NCBI RefSeq assembly: GCF_042453785.1
Contig: NC_091668.1
Coordinates: 10,064,001 to 10,128,000, forward strand
DNA length: 64,000 bases
Direction of reading: 5' to 3'
Source of the DNA: Malus domestica
Lineage: Eukaryota; Streptophyta; Magnoliopsida; Rosales; Rosaceae
Shown: in pieces, positions 34,063 to 45,237 of the stretch
Layout: each line of letters opens with the position of its first letter
Numbering within the stretch: position 1 is the stretch's first letter
Program-made: the position numbers and the translations under genes
The notes under the pieces: model-generated
Database searches by the model: none
The model's input: the letters and a program-made list of their open reading frames with translations, nothing else
Told to the model about the DNA's origin: nothing

Positions 34063-35370
34063 TTCTTTAGTTATTAAAGATTCAAATTTTTAGAAAATGG
34101 GCATTTAAAATCCTCTCGAAGTAGTAGGATTTAGAAGTGAACTCTATTGGAGAAGTAATTCATTGTGTTAAAATTTCATTGGGTAAGTTCAGTTTCATAT
34201 TCATTTCGGTAGTTTATTTGTAACCGTGCATAAATCAAGGAGAAGAGAACGAGGGGAGAGAGAAACAAAGATACAGATTGACAAAGACTCTTCCTCTGCA
34301 TTGACTGTTTCTTATCGCAAGTAACTTTCAATCTTGATTCTCCATTTTCTATGTATTCCTTCCAGCGTTTGTCCACTATTCACCAAATTCTTTTTAATTT
34401 TCTTCCGTTTTCATGCATGATTGTTGATTATTTGCTTTTGAGTGAAAAACTGGATTTGTTTCTTCTCCATGTAAGTGCCCGTTGGTGAGTTTCTTATGCT
34501 TACAAGGAAACTCTTGGCTATGGGGAGTTTTTGTTTATATTAATCCATTTTCCGATTATTTATCGGGCTTTTTCCATTAGGTTTTCAAATCATTTGCTTT
34601 CGGTGTAGGCGGTCGAGATAAATGTGATATGGTGTATGTATGAGCGAGACATTGTGAGGAATGGTAAAAATGTGGGAAGCAGAAAAAATGAGGAAACAAA
34701 TTAGAACGTGAAGAAGGAGAAACTGTTATATGCAGTTTAAGTCTCCCAGATTTCAAACTGTATCTGAAACATATATTAAATCGACGCCATCGTGCAACTT
34801 GACACGAGGAGAAGATGAACGTGGCATCAGATTTCAAACTGCTATGGGCAGTTGCCATTTGATTCCACATTTAATTGATCGCCAGTCTCTCAGGTATTTG
34901 CTTCCACCATTTTCTTCTCTTTTGTCTTCTTTGGCATTTGATTTCTATCTCCCTTTTTATCTTGCGTTTTAATTTCAGATTATGGGATAGTTTCTATTTA
35001 TCCATTATTTTCCCCAATCTTTTTCCTGTTTATTCCTATACAAAGTGCATTGCAAGAAGGCGGATCATCATATGGCCATTTTTAAAGGTAACGCCCCAGA
35101 ATCTATTGCTTAATTTATATTTTTCTTCAGGGTAAAGTTTGTTTGATCATTTTTCTGCAGTTTTCTCTCCTTTTGCAGAAAATCGAAGCCATTCGTTTAC
35201 GTATTATGTTTACACTTTTTTTTCTCCAATATTCTCTCTTATTATATCCACAAAGTGAATTGTCAGATAATTTAGAACGCAGGAACAAAGAAAGAAGGAA
35301 GACATGAAAGCCTTCATGTTAGTTTTCTTTTACAGAAAGACCCATTTCACTCGCTGTGATCAACAACTGC
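34063..35370. other. No gene seen
   Basis: AT-rich sequence between the iminopeptidase and transporter fragments. Open frames at 34577-35135 are short, overlap on both strands and show no known motif. Degraded upstream exons of the transporter may be hidden here, but none could be read. Confidence 0.35.
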
Positions 35371-36641
35371 AGCTTCTTGAAGCAGCCTTTCACTCGGCAT
35401 AAACGACAAGTGCGGCTTCTTTAGCAGTAAGTTTATTAGTCTCTTTTCAAATCAAATTCACTACCATTAATTAACTGTTTCTCATCAATCATTCATTTCT
35501 GATCATATTGATGCTATTTGATTACTTATAGATCTGCCAAATACGATGTATAGTATACAGTTGTGCTTTGTATCTCTAATTTGGTTTCCATGCAAGAAAA
35601 TAATATCATATTTGCCTATCACTGTATTAGTTTACAAAGTGTTTGTGAAAAACAAATTTATTAATTGGGATTAATGTCACATATTTGTATGCTTTGATTT
35701 CTGGTTTGCTTAATTATCTAATAATTTTAATTTGTGTTAGATTAATTGGGTAGAACTCCAAGTTATTATTGAGAATGAGTCTCACATTGATGGAAGGAGA
35801 AATTTTGCATGGGCTTATAAGAGATTGAACTACTTTATTCAATTATCTACGAATAAGTGCAAGGATTGATGTGGAAGGACATGAAGGCAACACCCCAATC
35901 TACATATGATTGGGTTTCTTTTAGCTGTCAGCTTTGTCGGGTTGTCTTCGGTTATGCCCCTCAAAAAGGGATTTGGATCCTCGCTGGATCCCCTTCCTGG
36001 GATCCTAAGGATCAACGTACGTGGACCGTTAATTAAAAATTATGTGGCCACCAATTTTTTCTTTTTTATATTTTTCATATAAAACGAGGCTGCTTTACTT
36101 TTAAAAATACAAAAAACATTTAATTGTAACCGCACAATTTTTTATCAACGGTTCACGTGCATTGATTCTTAGGATCCCTAAGGAGGGGATTCGGTAAGGA
36201 TCCAAATCCCTCAAAAAGGTAATTGGAAATTACTACTGAATCCCCACACACATATACACATGAAGATTTATTTATTTAATTCGGTTTTGGTCTAACTTTT
36301 TAAAATCCAATACATGATGATCATGAAGTACAAGCTAACGTACCCGAGTGGAACTGCAACTGCATACCTCATCAACAGCTTTCACACACCCAAAGAAGCT
36401 AAGTTGGCAAAGTAAGAACCGTATTGTCTTAATTTGTAGATGTTCGTTTTCTAATTAAACCTAATCTGTCTGCTAATTGTATATATTCTTCTGATCACTG
36501 AATGTAGGAAAGAAGTTGATGTGCTCCTCAAAAGCTTCAGCTTTGTGTTTGCCTTTTACCAGTGGTTTTTTTATGCCGCTGATGGCTGCGGATTTTCTAG
36601 CATTGCTACATTTGGTCTCAAAACCTATGCACACGACACAA
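35371..36641 (+). pseudogene. Yellow-stripe-like (YSL) metal-nicotianamine transporter fragment
   Basis: Pieces in YSL order: SFLKQPFTRHK at 35371-35426 followed by a donor-like GTAAGT; MIGFLLAVSFVGLSSVMPLK at about 35907-35968; [20 protein letters not shown] at 36314-36411, donor GTAAGA; then KEVDVLLKSFSFVFAFYQWF from 36508 with a one-base frameshift in the T run near 36570, and DGCGFSSIATFGLKTYAHDT to 36641, donor GTATGT. YSL proteins are oligopeptide-transporter-family carriers of metal-nicotianamine complexes. Most of the 12-14 membrane segments are missing, the frame is shifted, and a MITE interrupts one exon, so the locus is dead. Confidence 0.75.
35969..36209. mobile_element. Mutator-like MITE, 241 bp, 9-bp TSD
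   Basis: The ends are GGATTTGGATCC and GGATCCAAATCC, within imperfect inverted repeats of about 45 bp (GATCCTAAGGATCAA / TTGATTCTTAGGATCC). CTCAAAAAG flanks it at 35960-35968 and 36210-36218. A 9-bp duplication fits Mutator-like transposition. It landed at the end of a YSL exon; the second TSD copy is followed by the donor GTAATT. Confidence 0.88.
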
Positions 36642-37960
36642 GTATGTGAACAATTATATCTTAACAATATATTAGTTTCCTTGATAATAAAAAATTCTTT
36701 CGTCAAGTACGGAATCTTTAATGATACATATGGTTTAGGGGCATGTAGTGCCCATGAAAATAAAAAAGTCACTCATAAGCACATCAACACACATTTAAGT
36801 GCATGTAGCAAGCGAGTATTCCACATTTTCTTAATGCTAGAATATACATTTTTAAGTGTCTTTGAATAAGAAGTGCATCATCAATACACATTTTCTTTTT
36901 TGAGTATCTTTGATGGTGAGACAAATTAATTTGGTGTCTAATCTACAACCTAGATATTGAGTTTATATTTTCATGCCCGTGTAGAAAAACTCGAACCTTA
37001 CTCTATTTTTATTTTTAGGTAAAAAAGAAAGCAAAAAGTCATACCAAACATGCAAGGGAAACAACAATTGGTAATTGAAAAAAAAATCGAAGGTCATAAT
37101 TTTCCCTCCATTTTTCTTTATGCTAGAATGATTATGTTTTATTTTTCTTTGTGTAGGAATACGGAACACCTTCAAGAGGACTTTAGCATGTCAAGTATGG
37201 AGGGGAATGATAAGAGGAACACATCAAAGCTCGCCACTTTATCTGAGGCTTTAACGAGGCCACAAATAATTCCCTCTCATTTTTTTTGTAAATGTTTTTA
37301 GTATGGATGAAATGTAACTAATTAGTTCAGGATACTAATGAATGTAACTTTTTGCACTTTTAGCGATTAGTGTGACAGGACGACCACTTTCGTTTTGTGT
37401 TTGTAATTTGTCTAATCAAGGAAGATAAATAATTAAAAAGTACACGTTAGTAATTTGTCTAAATGCATGTACATGTTAGTACTAAGAGATTGTCTACAAT
37501 TACTGTTTTTGTATATGTACGTAGAACTATTTCAAATCTTTTTACAATGCCACGTGATCTTCTCATACTTTGAAAGCTTATAATAATAGTTTGTAACACA
37601 ATTGTAAAGAAAAATGTCATAGAGGGATGATTGATGATTGATTGAAAAAGTAATAATAAGAAATTATTATGATGTGCTCATGTTCGACTATGTGTGTTAA
37701 TTATAAAACATTGTTATAGTAATCGTTGTAGCACAATTGTACAGAAAAAAAATATCATAAGGAGATGATTGAAAAAAAGAAAGAAAAGAAATTGTTGTGA
37801 TGTACACACACGCACAATTTATAAAATAATCACTTAAGAAATATAAAAGTATTTCAATTACAGTTTAAGTTTTTGCCTAAATAGTTGGACGAGGCCATCT
37901 CCTTTGGTATTTATTTTTAGTAATCACGTATGAAATATATAAGAATATCTAAAACAACAC
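36642..37960. other. No gene seen
   Basis: AT-rich sequence with short frames only. Several loosely repeated phrases (ACACAATTGTA, GAGATGATTGA, AATTTATAAAATAATCACTT) suggest it is the interior of a non-autonomous transposon. Confidence 0.4.
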
Positions 37961-37964
37961 ATCT

Positions 37965-38033
37965 TTGGGGCGCATAGCGCCCGTGATGCAAAAATGCCTC
38001 TCGCATGCGCGTGAGGGCGTGCGGAGATGCTAG
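37965..38033 (+). mobile_element. Helitron-like 3' terminus
   Basis: A hairpin GGGGCGCATAGCGCCC is followed by CCTCTCGCATGCGCGTGAGG, which can also pair, and then by GGAGATGCTAG at 38023-38033 followed by T. Helitrons end in a short hairpin followed by CTRR and insert before T. A diverged copy of the first hairpin region lies at about 38230-38275 (GAGGCGCATAGCGCCCATG). No matching 5' TC terminus was found. Confidence 0.4.
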
Positions 38034-39370
38034 TCTAAGCATAAAAAGAAAATTTCACATAATTCAAAATCTCCTTCCAAATGCATCATAAAAAACTAGA
38101 AAGTTATATTGAAAATTTGAATATCCTAGGTTGCCAATTACATGCTCTAATCACATGTTCGTAAGTATGTTATGATGTGTGCACATGCACAATTTATAAA
38201 ATAATCACTTAAAATATAAGAATATAAAACAACACATCTTTGAGGCGCATAGCGCCCATGATGCAAAGCGCGTGGAAAGAGGCTATTAAAAAATTATAAC
38301 CTAGGCAATGAATTAACTGGAGTTTGGAATAATCATTAGAAGTAAATATTGTCCATGGATTAAACAATAGTTCAAAAAGTTAAACTACTTGGGAATTTCT
38401 AGATCTACGTTTATTTTCAACTCCTTGATTCATTTCATCGTTTATTACATCCTTTGTCACCTTTGGTTGCCTAGTATTTACTGTAAGTCTTTTCTCGCTT
38501 GAACCTTGCCGTTAAATAATTTATATTTCTTTGATGATTGTTCCTTTTTATTTATAGAATGAAAAATCACAACGATTGTCTTGAGTTTTCAATGTGCAAT
38601 TGTATACTTAAAAATATGTATCGACAATCAAAATATGTCAAGAAACCAACTGAAACTTCTTGCTTTGTCTAATGGATTAATGCCATTTTTTATGGATTGA
38701 TGTCATTCTAACTTTTGTTTGTTTACTTGTAACCTTTGTATTTTTTTTCTTCAAAAAATGAACTAGCTGGTGGCTTTGCCACAATAGTCTATTTTTTTAA
38801 GAGTTAGAAAGACTTACATAGGCATTTCAGCCTCTCGTAACCACTATTGTGTGGTTCACACAATGCCAGGAATCGATCTCAAAACTTACCGTATAGAATA
38901 CAGGTCTGAAATTCGTTCTCAATTACTGAATCACCCCTATGTGGTTTAACCTTTTGTTTTTGAAGTGTGGTTAATGGACTCACCATTTGCATTAGGGGAT
39001 GTGTCATGCACTTAATTAGACAAATTACAATCATTTTTCTATAATTAGGCCAATCATTACTTAACGGCGGTGGCCCTACCCAAGTAATAAAATTTTCAGC
39101 TATTGTGAAGTGTACGCGCCACCGCACATTAAAACCCGCCAAATCCCGAAAGCTTGTGTGAAAAATGGTGCTGACTTACTAATCATATCTGGAAGCAATA
39201 CCACCGACTTCTCTTATACATTTCACACGCAAATTTTCTAGGGTTTTGGATCAAGAGCCCCAAAATTTGAGGTAATTGAAGAACCTAGGGTTTGCTAATC
39301 AGTCCAAGAAGCAAAAACGCAGTTCGTTTCTGATTCAATTGAGCTAGGGTTTCTCGACCTTGGTTCAAAA
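38034..39370. promoter_or_regulatory. Upstream region of the 39371 gene
   Basis: No gene is seen. It contains a second, truncated copy of the Helitron-like end (about 38170-38280), a repeat-like stretch at about 38810-38940, and the 5' UTR and promoter of the downstream gene in the last few hundred bases. The leader before the ATG has stretches CTAGGGTTT typical of plant 5' regions. Confidence 0.45.
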
Positions 39371-42300
39371 ATGGCGATATTCGGCGACGCACTTTTCCAG
39401 GCGTTCATGCCGAAGCGCGAGTACGAGAGCCTCCGAAAGGAAGACAGGGCGTGGGAGAAGCTCCAGAGACCGCTGTTAATGGCGTCCGTGGCTTTGGTCT
39501 GCCTCGTCGTTGTTGTGTGCACGGTTATCAGCTTGAATATTGTGTTTCCGGCCAACCCAGCTAAGCGACCGTTTTGCGACGACCGGAGGCTTAATTCGTT
39601 GATGAATGTGAGATGTGGGGATTCCGATCCGTTTTCCGGAGCTTTTTATCTTACGGATCAGGAGATTGCGGAGTACTATTGGATGGTTGTGTTCATTCCC
39701 TCCTTGATCATTTTCTTGGCTACTTTCGTGTACCTCGTCACGGGTAAGGAAGCTGTTAAGCTCTACTTTAGTTGTTTCCAATTTGAAGTTGTTGCTTGAA
39801 TGCTAATAAATCTAAGAGGATGGTAGTTAAAATTTTGATTTTTGTGTTTTTCATTGATTTGGGTTGTGGAAAGGTGGAAACTTGGTCAACTAAGAGTGCA
39901 TTAAGATCGAAAATCTAGTAAAAAATGATTATGATTAGTGATAACAAGCTGAAAGACTTAGGGAATCTATAGGTTATATGTTGGATAGTTGTGAAGTCTT
40001 GCTATACTTGCTTAGAAAAATTATTAGAAGTACTATAAGGAAATGTCATTTCTAATCAGGGATTTGCTAGCTCAGATAAATCAAGTATGTCTAAATCGTA
40101 GGTCAGTGTTGGCTTGGTGGAATAGATTCATGCTTATACTACTGATAGGAGCATATTTATGCGACTTAGTGAGCTTGTTCTTGTGCATTTACCTTGTGTT
40201 TTCTTAGTTAAATTAGTCTTTTAAGCTAGTTTCATGTATTTTCAGGTTTTAAGGGCAAAGTATGCAAAACGATGCATTTTGGAGCCTTTTGGAGCAAGAT
40301 TGAGCTTGGGATGGATATCACGCGCTTGGAACGAAAGGAATGGACGAGAACGAAGGAGTCCTAATTGAAGAATGATTCCTAATCAACGAAGGAGTCCTAA
40401 TTGAAGACGGATTCCTAATCATCGGAGGAGTCCAAGTTAAGGATGGATTCCTAGTCAAAGATGGATTCCTAGAAGAATGAGGATTCCTACTCAAACAAGG
40501 TTTCCTACTTGAAGTAGGAAAGTTAAGCCTAAAGTTTCCTATTTTGGGTTGATCTTTCCTAAACCTAAATGGCCTTAAGTTTCAGCAACATTGAAGGTTT
40601 CCTAAGCATTTTTTGGACACAAAGAAAGGTTCTAGAACATTTCCTTATCCTTGTCGTGGGTTGGGTCCTATTTCCCCTTGGTTTTGGGCTTCTAGAAGTC
40701 CTATCCTTTTCCCCCTATCCTTGCCGCACCTAATTCAGCAAAGGAACCTATTTCCTTGCCTTGCAAGGCTTTCTAGAAGCCTTATCTTGCCTTATCCAAA
40801 CCTGCCGCACCCTATTGGACTTTTCCCATTTTAATTCTAATTTCTAAGCCATTTTCTTTGTGGATTTGGATTTTACAAGTCCATATCTGATTCCCCTAGG
40901 GTTTTATGTGCCTATATATACCCATACTTACCCCTTGGCCGAAATACCACCCATCATACACATAAATTCACACCAGAAACCTGACCCTCTTCTCTGCCGC
41001 AGCTTTCCCCCACCATCTTCATAATTCTTGCCAAAAACCACGCCTTGCCGTTCCACCAATCCATCCTAAACACCACCATACTACCCCCATCCATTCTACA
41101 CCATTCATAACTCCAAGAACCTGTCCATAATCTCTGTGCCGCAGCAAGGAGGAAGGAGGAACTTCGTGGATGCACCTGCTGCCCAAGTTGGAGTGTCTAT
41201 GTGTTCTCTTTCTTTGGATTTCAATGTCTAAACTTATTTATCTTTGCTTTGTGCATATGAGGAACTAAACCCCCATTGACTAGGGGGGATTCGAAACCAT
41301 GTTTTATGCTTGCTATATGATTTGATTACTTCCAATTGCGTTTCATAAGTTATGAATTCAATTTGCCTATCGAGATGAATTAAACTGATTAGTGTATGTT
41401 GGTTGAGAGTGCACGCTTAATTTTCATGCATAAATCTAATGCTATGATATAAGGGAGTTTCACCTAATCGTTATGAACTTATATTCGCAAGTAGTAAAGG
41501 TTGTTGATCACAATCGTGTTAAGTAAATTCTTGGCATATGTTTCATGCAATTCATAGTAACAAGTGCCTCGTCAATGCTTATGGTTTTCGTAGAACTTAA
41601 TGATTCTTGCTTGTATCTCTATTATGCAATTCATGTAGGGAACGTGTGGGGAATGCTTTGGGTTGTGGTATGCAATCATCCAATTCAATAACTTTAGGAA
41701 AATCTGAGGGTTAATTAGTGCAATTCACTGTTAATCTGGGGCGTTGAGAATTCATAATCTATTGAAAAGCAATTGGAAATCGTTTTGTATGCAAGTGTGA
41801 CATGTGTGGAGAAGAACCCCTTAGCTAAATCTCAATCCATTCACTTTAATCAATTTCGTTTTAAAATATGCTTAGTTTACAAAGTTTCTGTTTTGTTTTC
41901 AATTTCGTCAAAACCAAATCCCCCTTTATTTTGAAGTGTTAGATTAGTTAGAAATCAATTTAGTTTGTGTTTTTAAGTGTCTTAAGTCAAGTTATAACCT
42001 ATTTTCATCCAAATTTGTGCTTGGTGTTCAAAACTGCCCAGATTGTGTTTTTAAGGCAGTTTTGAGTGTTTCTGTGCTGTTTTGAGTCTTTTGGTTTGTT
42101 TTAGTGTTTTAGAGTTTAGTTTTGCATTCTTTGAGTCTAATTTAGTGTTTTAAACTTTGTTTTACGTTTTTGAGTCAGTTTTCAAGTGATTTAGCAATCC
42201 CTCATAATCCCCAGCCTAGACCGATCCCTACTTACTTACTTTGCTACAATTGATAAAAAGAGGGTTTAATTTGTGTGCTTATATATTTCTCATCAACTAC

Positions 42301-43813
42301 CACAAGTTGATAGCTTTATATATGATGCAAGATGATTATGGTTCAAAGATGTAAGCATGGGTGCATTTTAGTATTTTCTAGTATCAATAAACCCAATCAA
42401 AAGGAAAAGGCATCAAACCCAAAATGGGGATTTATATGGTTCAAAAAAGGTTGATTCACACTTTGTGGCCAGCTTCATGTATAAGGCATAATCTGCTTAT
42501 GAAATGTAGAAATGGGTATTAATTGGCTGTGCATATAGCATGGTATAGAATTTGTCGTTGAAAGTACATTCTTTCATTGGATATTGTCTCATTATTCTAC
42601 ATGGATGATATCTAACATTTTTCAGTGCAATAGTTTGATTTCGATATGCTAAATGGTTCTCATAGTTTCAGTCTGGTTGCAGGAATCATTATTGCTTATT
42701 CTGCTCCAACACGACATGGATGCTTAAAGGTTGTTGAAAATAACTATTGTGCTTCAAAAAGAGGTATCCTTCCTTTCTTTCTCTCACTTTCTCTCTCTGT
42801 CAAACTCTTATTTTCCTTTTCTTTAATGATATTTAGTGGGTCAAACTCATTTACAATTTGTTTTTTCATCTTTCACACACGATAGTTTGCCTCAATTGTT
42901 CTTGTTTTAATTATTGCAATGTTTCAAAGAATCAAATGAACTACTGTATCCACTTTACGTCGGTCACAGCTATCTATTGTTTATCACATCTCCAAATCTT
43001 GTTTGGCTGTTTTGAGTTTTACACCTGGTACTAGTTATATGGAGCTAATTACTCCTAAGCAATGAAGTTTTCGATGCGAGTTTAGTGTGGCAGATTTTTT
43101 TTTCATACTTTGTTTAGTTGCCAATGAGTAAAGAAAATACATGAGGATCTTACATGTATTTATCAGGCCAGGTAATGCTTTCTTTTGTTGTTTAAAGGTA
43201 GATCCAAGTGATTGATTGCATTCCTTAAGATTTTGCGCACTTCTTCTTGGGGTGGGCCTTGCCAGAACAGGCATACAAAAATTGTGGCCTTGAAAGTTTA
43301 TCTATTTTATCACGTCATTTTTCTGTAGTAACACAAAATGCAGCATGTCCTTTTAACCTGTCTTTCATATCTTGGCATTTTTGGTCAAAAGCTTAGTTGC
43401 GCGACAACCTCTAGTGAGGTTTGAACTCTTATTTGTAATCTGCAGGTAGGGTTCGATGTCTATCAATTCTGAATGCCGTCTTTGCTGTCATATTTGGTCT
43501 ACTTGCATTGTTTCTTGGTTCAAGCCTCCTCACACAAGGAAGCTCCTACTTTGTGCCCCTTTTCTGGTGCTATGAGGTTGGTTCTTGGGGAATGGTTATT
43601 TTATATGGAGGAACCGCTTTCTTTCTAAGAAGGAGAGCAACGTCAATCCTTGATGAGGGAGACTTTGGTGATCGAAACCTAGGGCTAGAAATGTTGGAGA
43701 ATCCCATAGAAGTTTCACCAGAGGTGGAAAGGTGGGTTAACGAAGGGTTCAAAGCATGGATGGGGTCATCACTCCTATCGTCTGATGAAGAAGATGAACA
43801 TGGCAGTGATTAA
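39371..43813 (+). CDS. Conserved plant four-pass membrane protein, unknown function, 273 aa
   Basis: Exons are 39371-39743, 42683-42763 and 43446-43813 with GT-AG junctions; reading frame is continuous. The start ATG gives MAIFGDALFQAFMPKREYES, preceded by AAA in good context. Hydrophobic segments lie at about residues 36-57, 103-124, 162-184 and 196-214. The loop between segments 1 and 2 has three Cys and conserved-looking RPFCDDRRLNSLMNVRCGDS. The C-terminus is acidic (SSDEEDEHGSD). There is no signal peptide or catalytic motif. The architecture resembles plant-specific proteins annotated only as transmembrane protein; I do not recognise a function. Intron 1 is 2.9 kb because it carries a 2.15-kb solo LTR. 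Confidence 0.85.
40143..42295 (+). mobile_element. Solo LTR (2.15 kb) in intron 1, TSD ACTAC
   Basis: The ends are TGATAGGAGC...TTTCTCATCA and ACTAC flanks it at 40138-40142 and 42296-42300. A TATATATA at about 40913 fits an LTR promoter and suggests the plus orientation, the same as the host gene. Its first third has degenerate repeats of AGGAGTCCTAATTGAAG. No coding capacity is seen. Confidence 0.85.
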
Positions 43814-45237
43814 GAACTTTCTTACATACCTCCGTCAACTCTAACATGCATATGGTGTGGTAATTATGTGAAGCCTTTCAGAACTAAACAGCTTTCGACG
43901 GATTTTTTGACAAATTCAGGAGAGGATAGAGTAGTTTGAAATTCAACCTTGGCTTGTTGAAGATGCCAGCCTTGAAACGGTTCTAGTGATGATGTAACAC
44001 AAAGTGAAAGCTAATTTTCGGACTTAGGATCATGTTGATTTTGTAACCTTTGTTGCACATTCCCTATTTGGTAGCCTATGAATATCTAACCAGATTTCTC
44101 TCTCTATCTCTCTATCTCTCTCTAACAACCAAGTATCACTCTGATTCATGACTTCTCTTATTCTAAGTAAACACATTCCGGGTCTTTTTATCAATTTTTC
44201 TTTTCAACCTATGTTTTTGGATGTGATGACCTGGTGCACAGTGCACTCGTATCATGCAACAAGTGATACAGCCAAAAAGTAAGGACTTGTAGCTTCAAGT
44301 GATGCAACGGAATTGGAATTTATTTTACATAATTTTTTGTGCATAACGTCTCTTGATTATTAAGGGCATATTTGGTACTTTACTTGAATTAACTTTTTAA
44401 ACTCAAAAACAATTTTCAAGTTTTAAGCCTTAAAAACTTGTTTGGTAGAAATATTTTCAAAAACTGAATTCAAGACTAACTAAAAAATATAGTCTATTAT
44501 CTAAAAACATAAAAAAAAGAGTTTTTAATGTTTTTAAACTTAAACTTACTCATTTCTTTTCTCTCTTTCCTCCCATTTCACTCCAAATCTCTCTCTCGCT
44601 CTCTTTTCTTCTTTCTCTCTCCTCTTTTTTTTTTTTTTTTTTACCTTCTTCGTCTCTCTTCCAATCTGCTCTCTTCGTTATCTCGGTTCTTTCTCACTCC
44701 TCTTCATCTCTATCTCGTCCGATCATCTCTCTTCTTTATCTTTCCTTCAATCATCTGTTACTTTCTTTCATCCTCCTCTTTCTCCTTCTCCTGCGACCCC
44801 TTCTTTTTAAATCTCTTTGTTTAATTTAAGTCGTAAGATTTACAAATTTTAAATCGCAAACCAATCAAGTTTTTGAGTTTTAAACAAAATTGTTTTAAAA
44901 AAAAAAGTTTTTAAGAAATGTTTTGAGAAATGATAAAAAATGTTCTTAAGAAAATTTTTAAATTTTTATATGCAGGACGTGCATATAGATACTGTTGTAC
45001 GTTACATGTTTAGCCCAAGTAAAGCGTAATCAAAGGCCCAGCCAACTCATAAGCCCAAACAAACCCAACCCAAACCCAATGAAATTCGTTCGTCAGTTAG
45101 TATGGCAGTTGAACTGAAGAGCGTAAAACCCTAATCTCTCTCTCCTTCTCTCTCACCGAGCTGTGGCTGAGCGGCACATTCCCCTTCTCGGCTCTCTCGA
45201 CATTCGAATTCCCAACAGCAACCACCGCCAATCAACC
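43814..45237. other. Intergenic region, including eIF3l promoter
   Basis: The first 300 bp are the 3' UTR of the upstream gene. CT microsatellites lie at about 44097-44125 and a long pyrimidine-rich stretch at about 44530-44815; the frame across it is low-complexity Ser/Leu/Phe and is rejected as a gene. AAACCCTAATC(TC)n just before 45160 is typical of promoters of plant translation genes (telo-box AAACCCTAA at about 45124). Confidence 0.5.

Noticed and set aside
37050-37301. Frame containing NTEHLQEDFSMSSMEGND as a further YSL exon
   Set aside because: It does not follow YSL sequence order and resembles nothing I can name.
44528-44824. 98-residue plus-strand frame
   Set aside because: It is the translation of a pyrimidine-rich tract (Ser, Leu, Phe only) and has no conservation signal.
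45163-45237. N-terminal extension of eIF3l
   Set aside because: The frame is open but has no ATG before 45238, where MAAYDYDD starts in good context.
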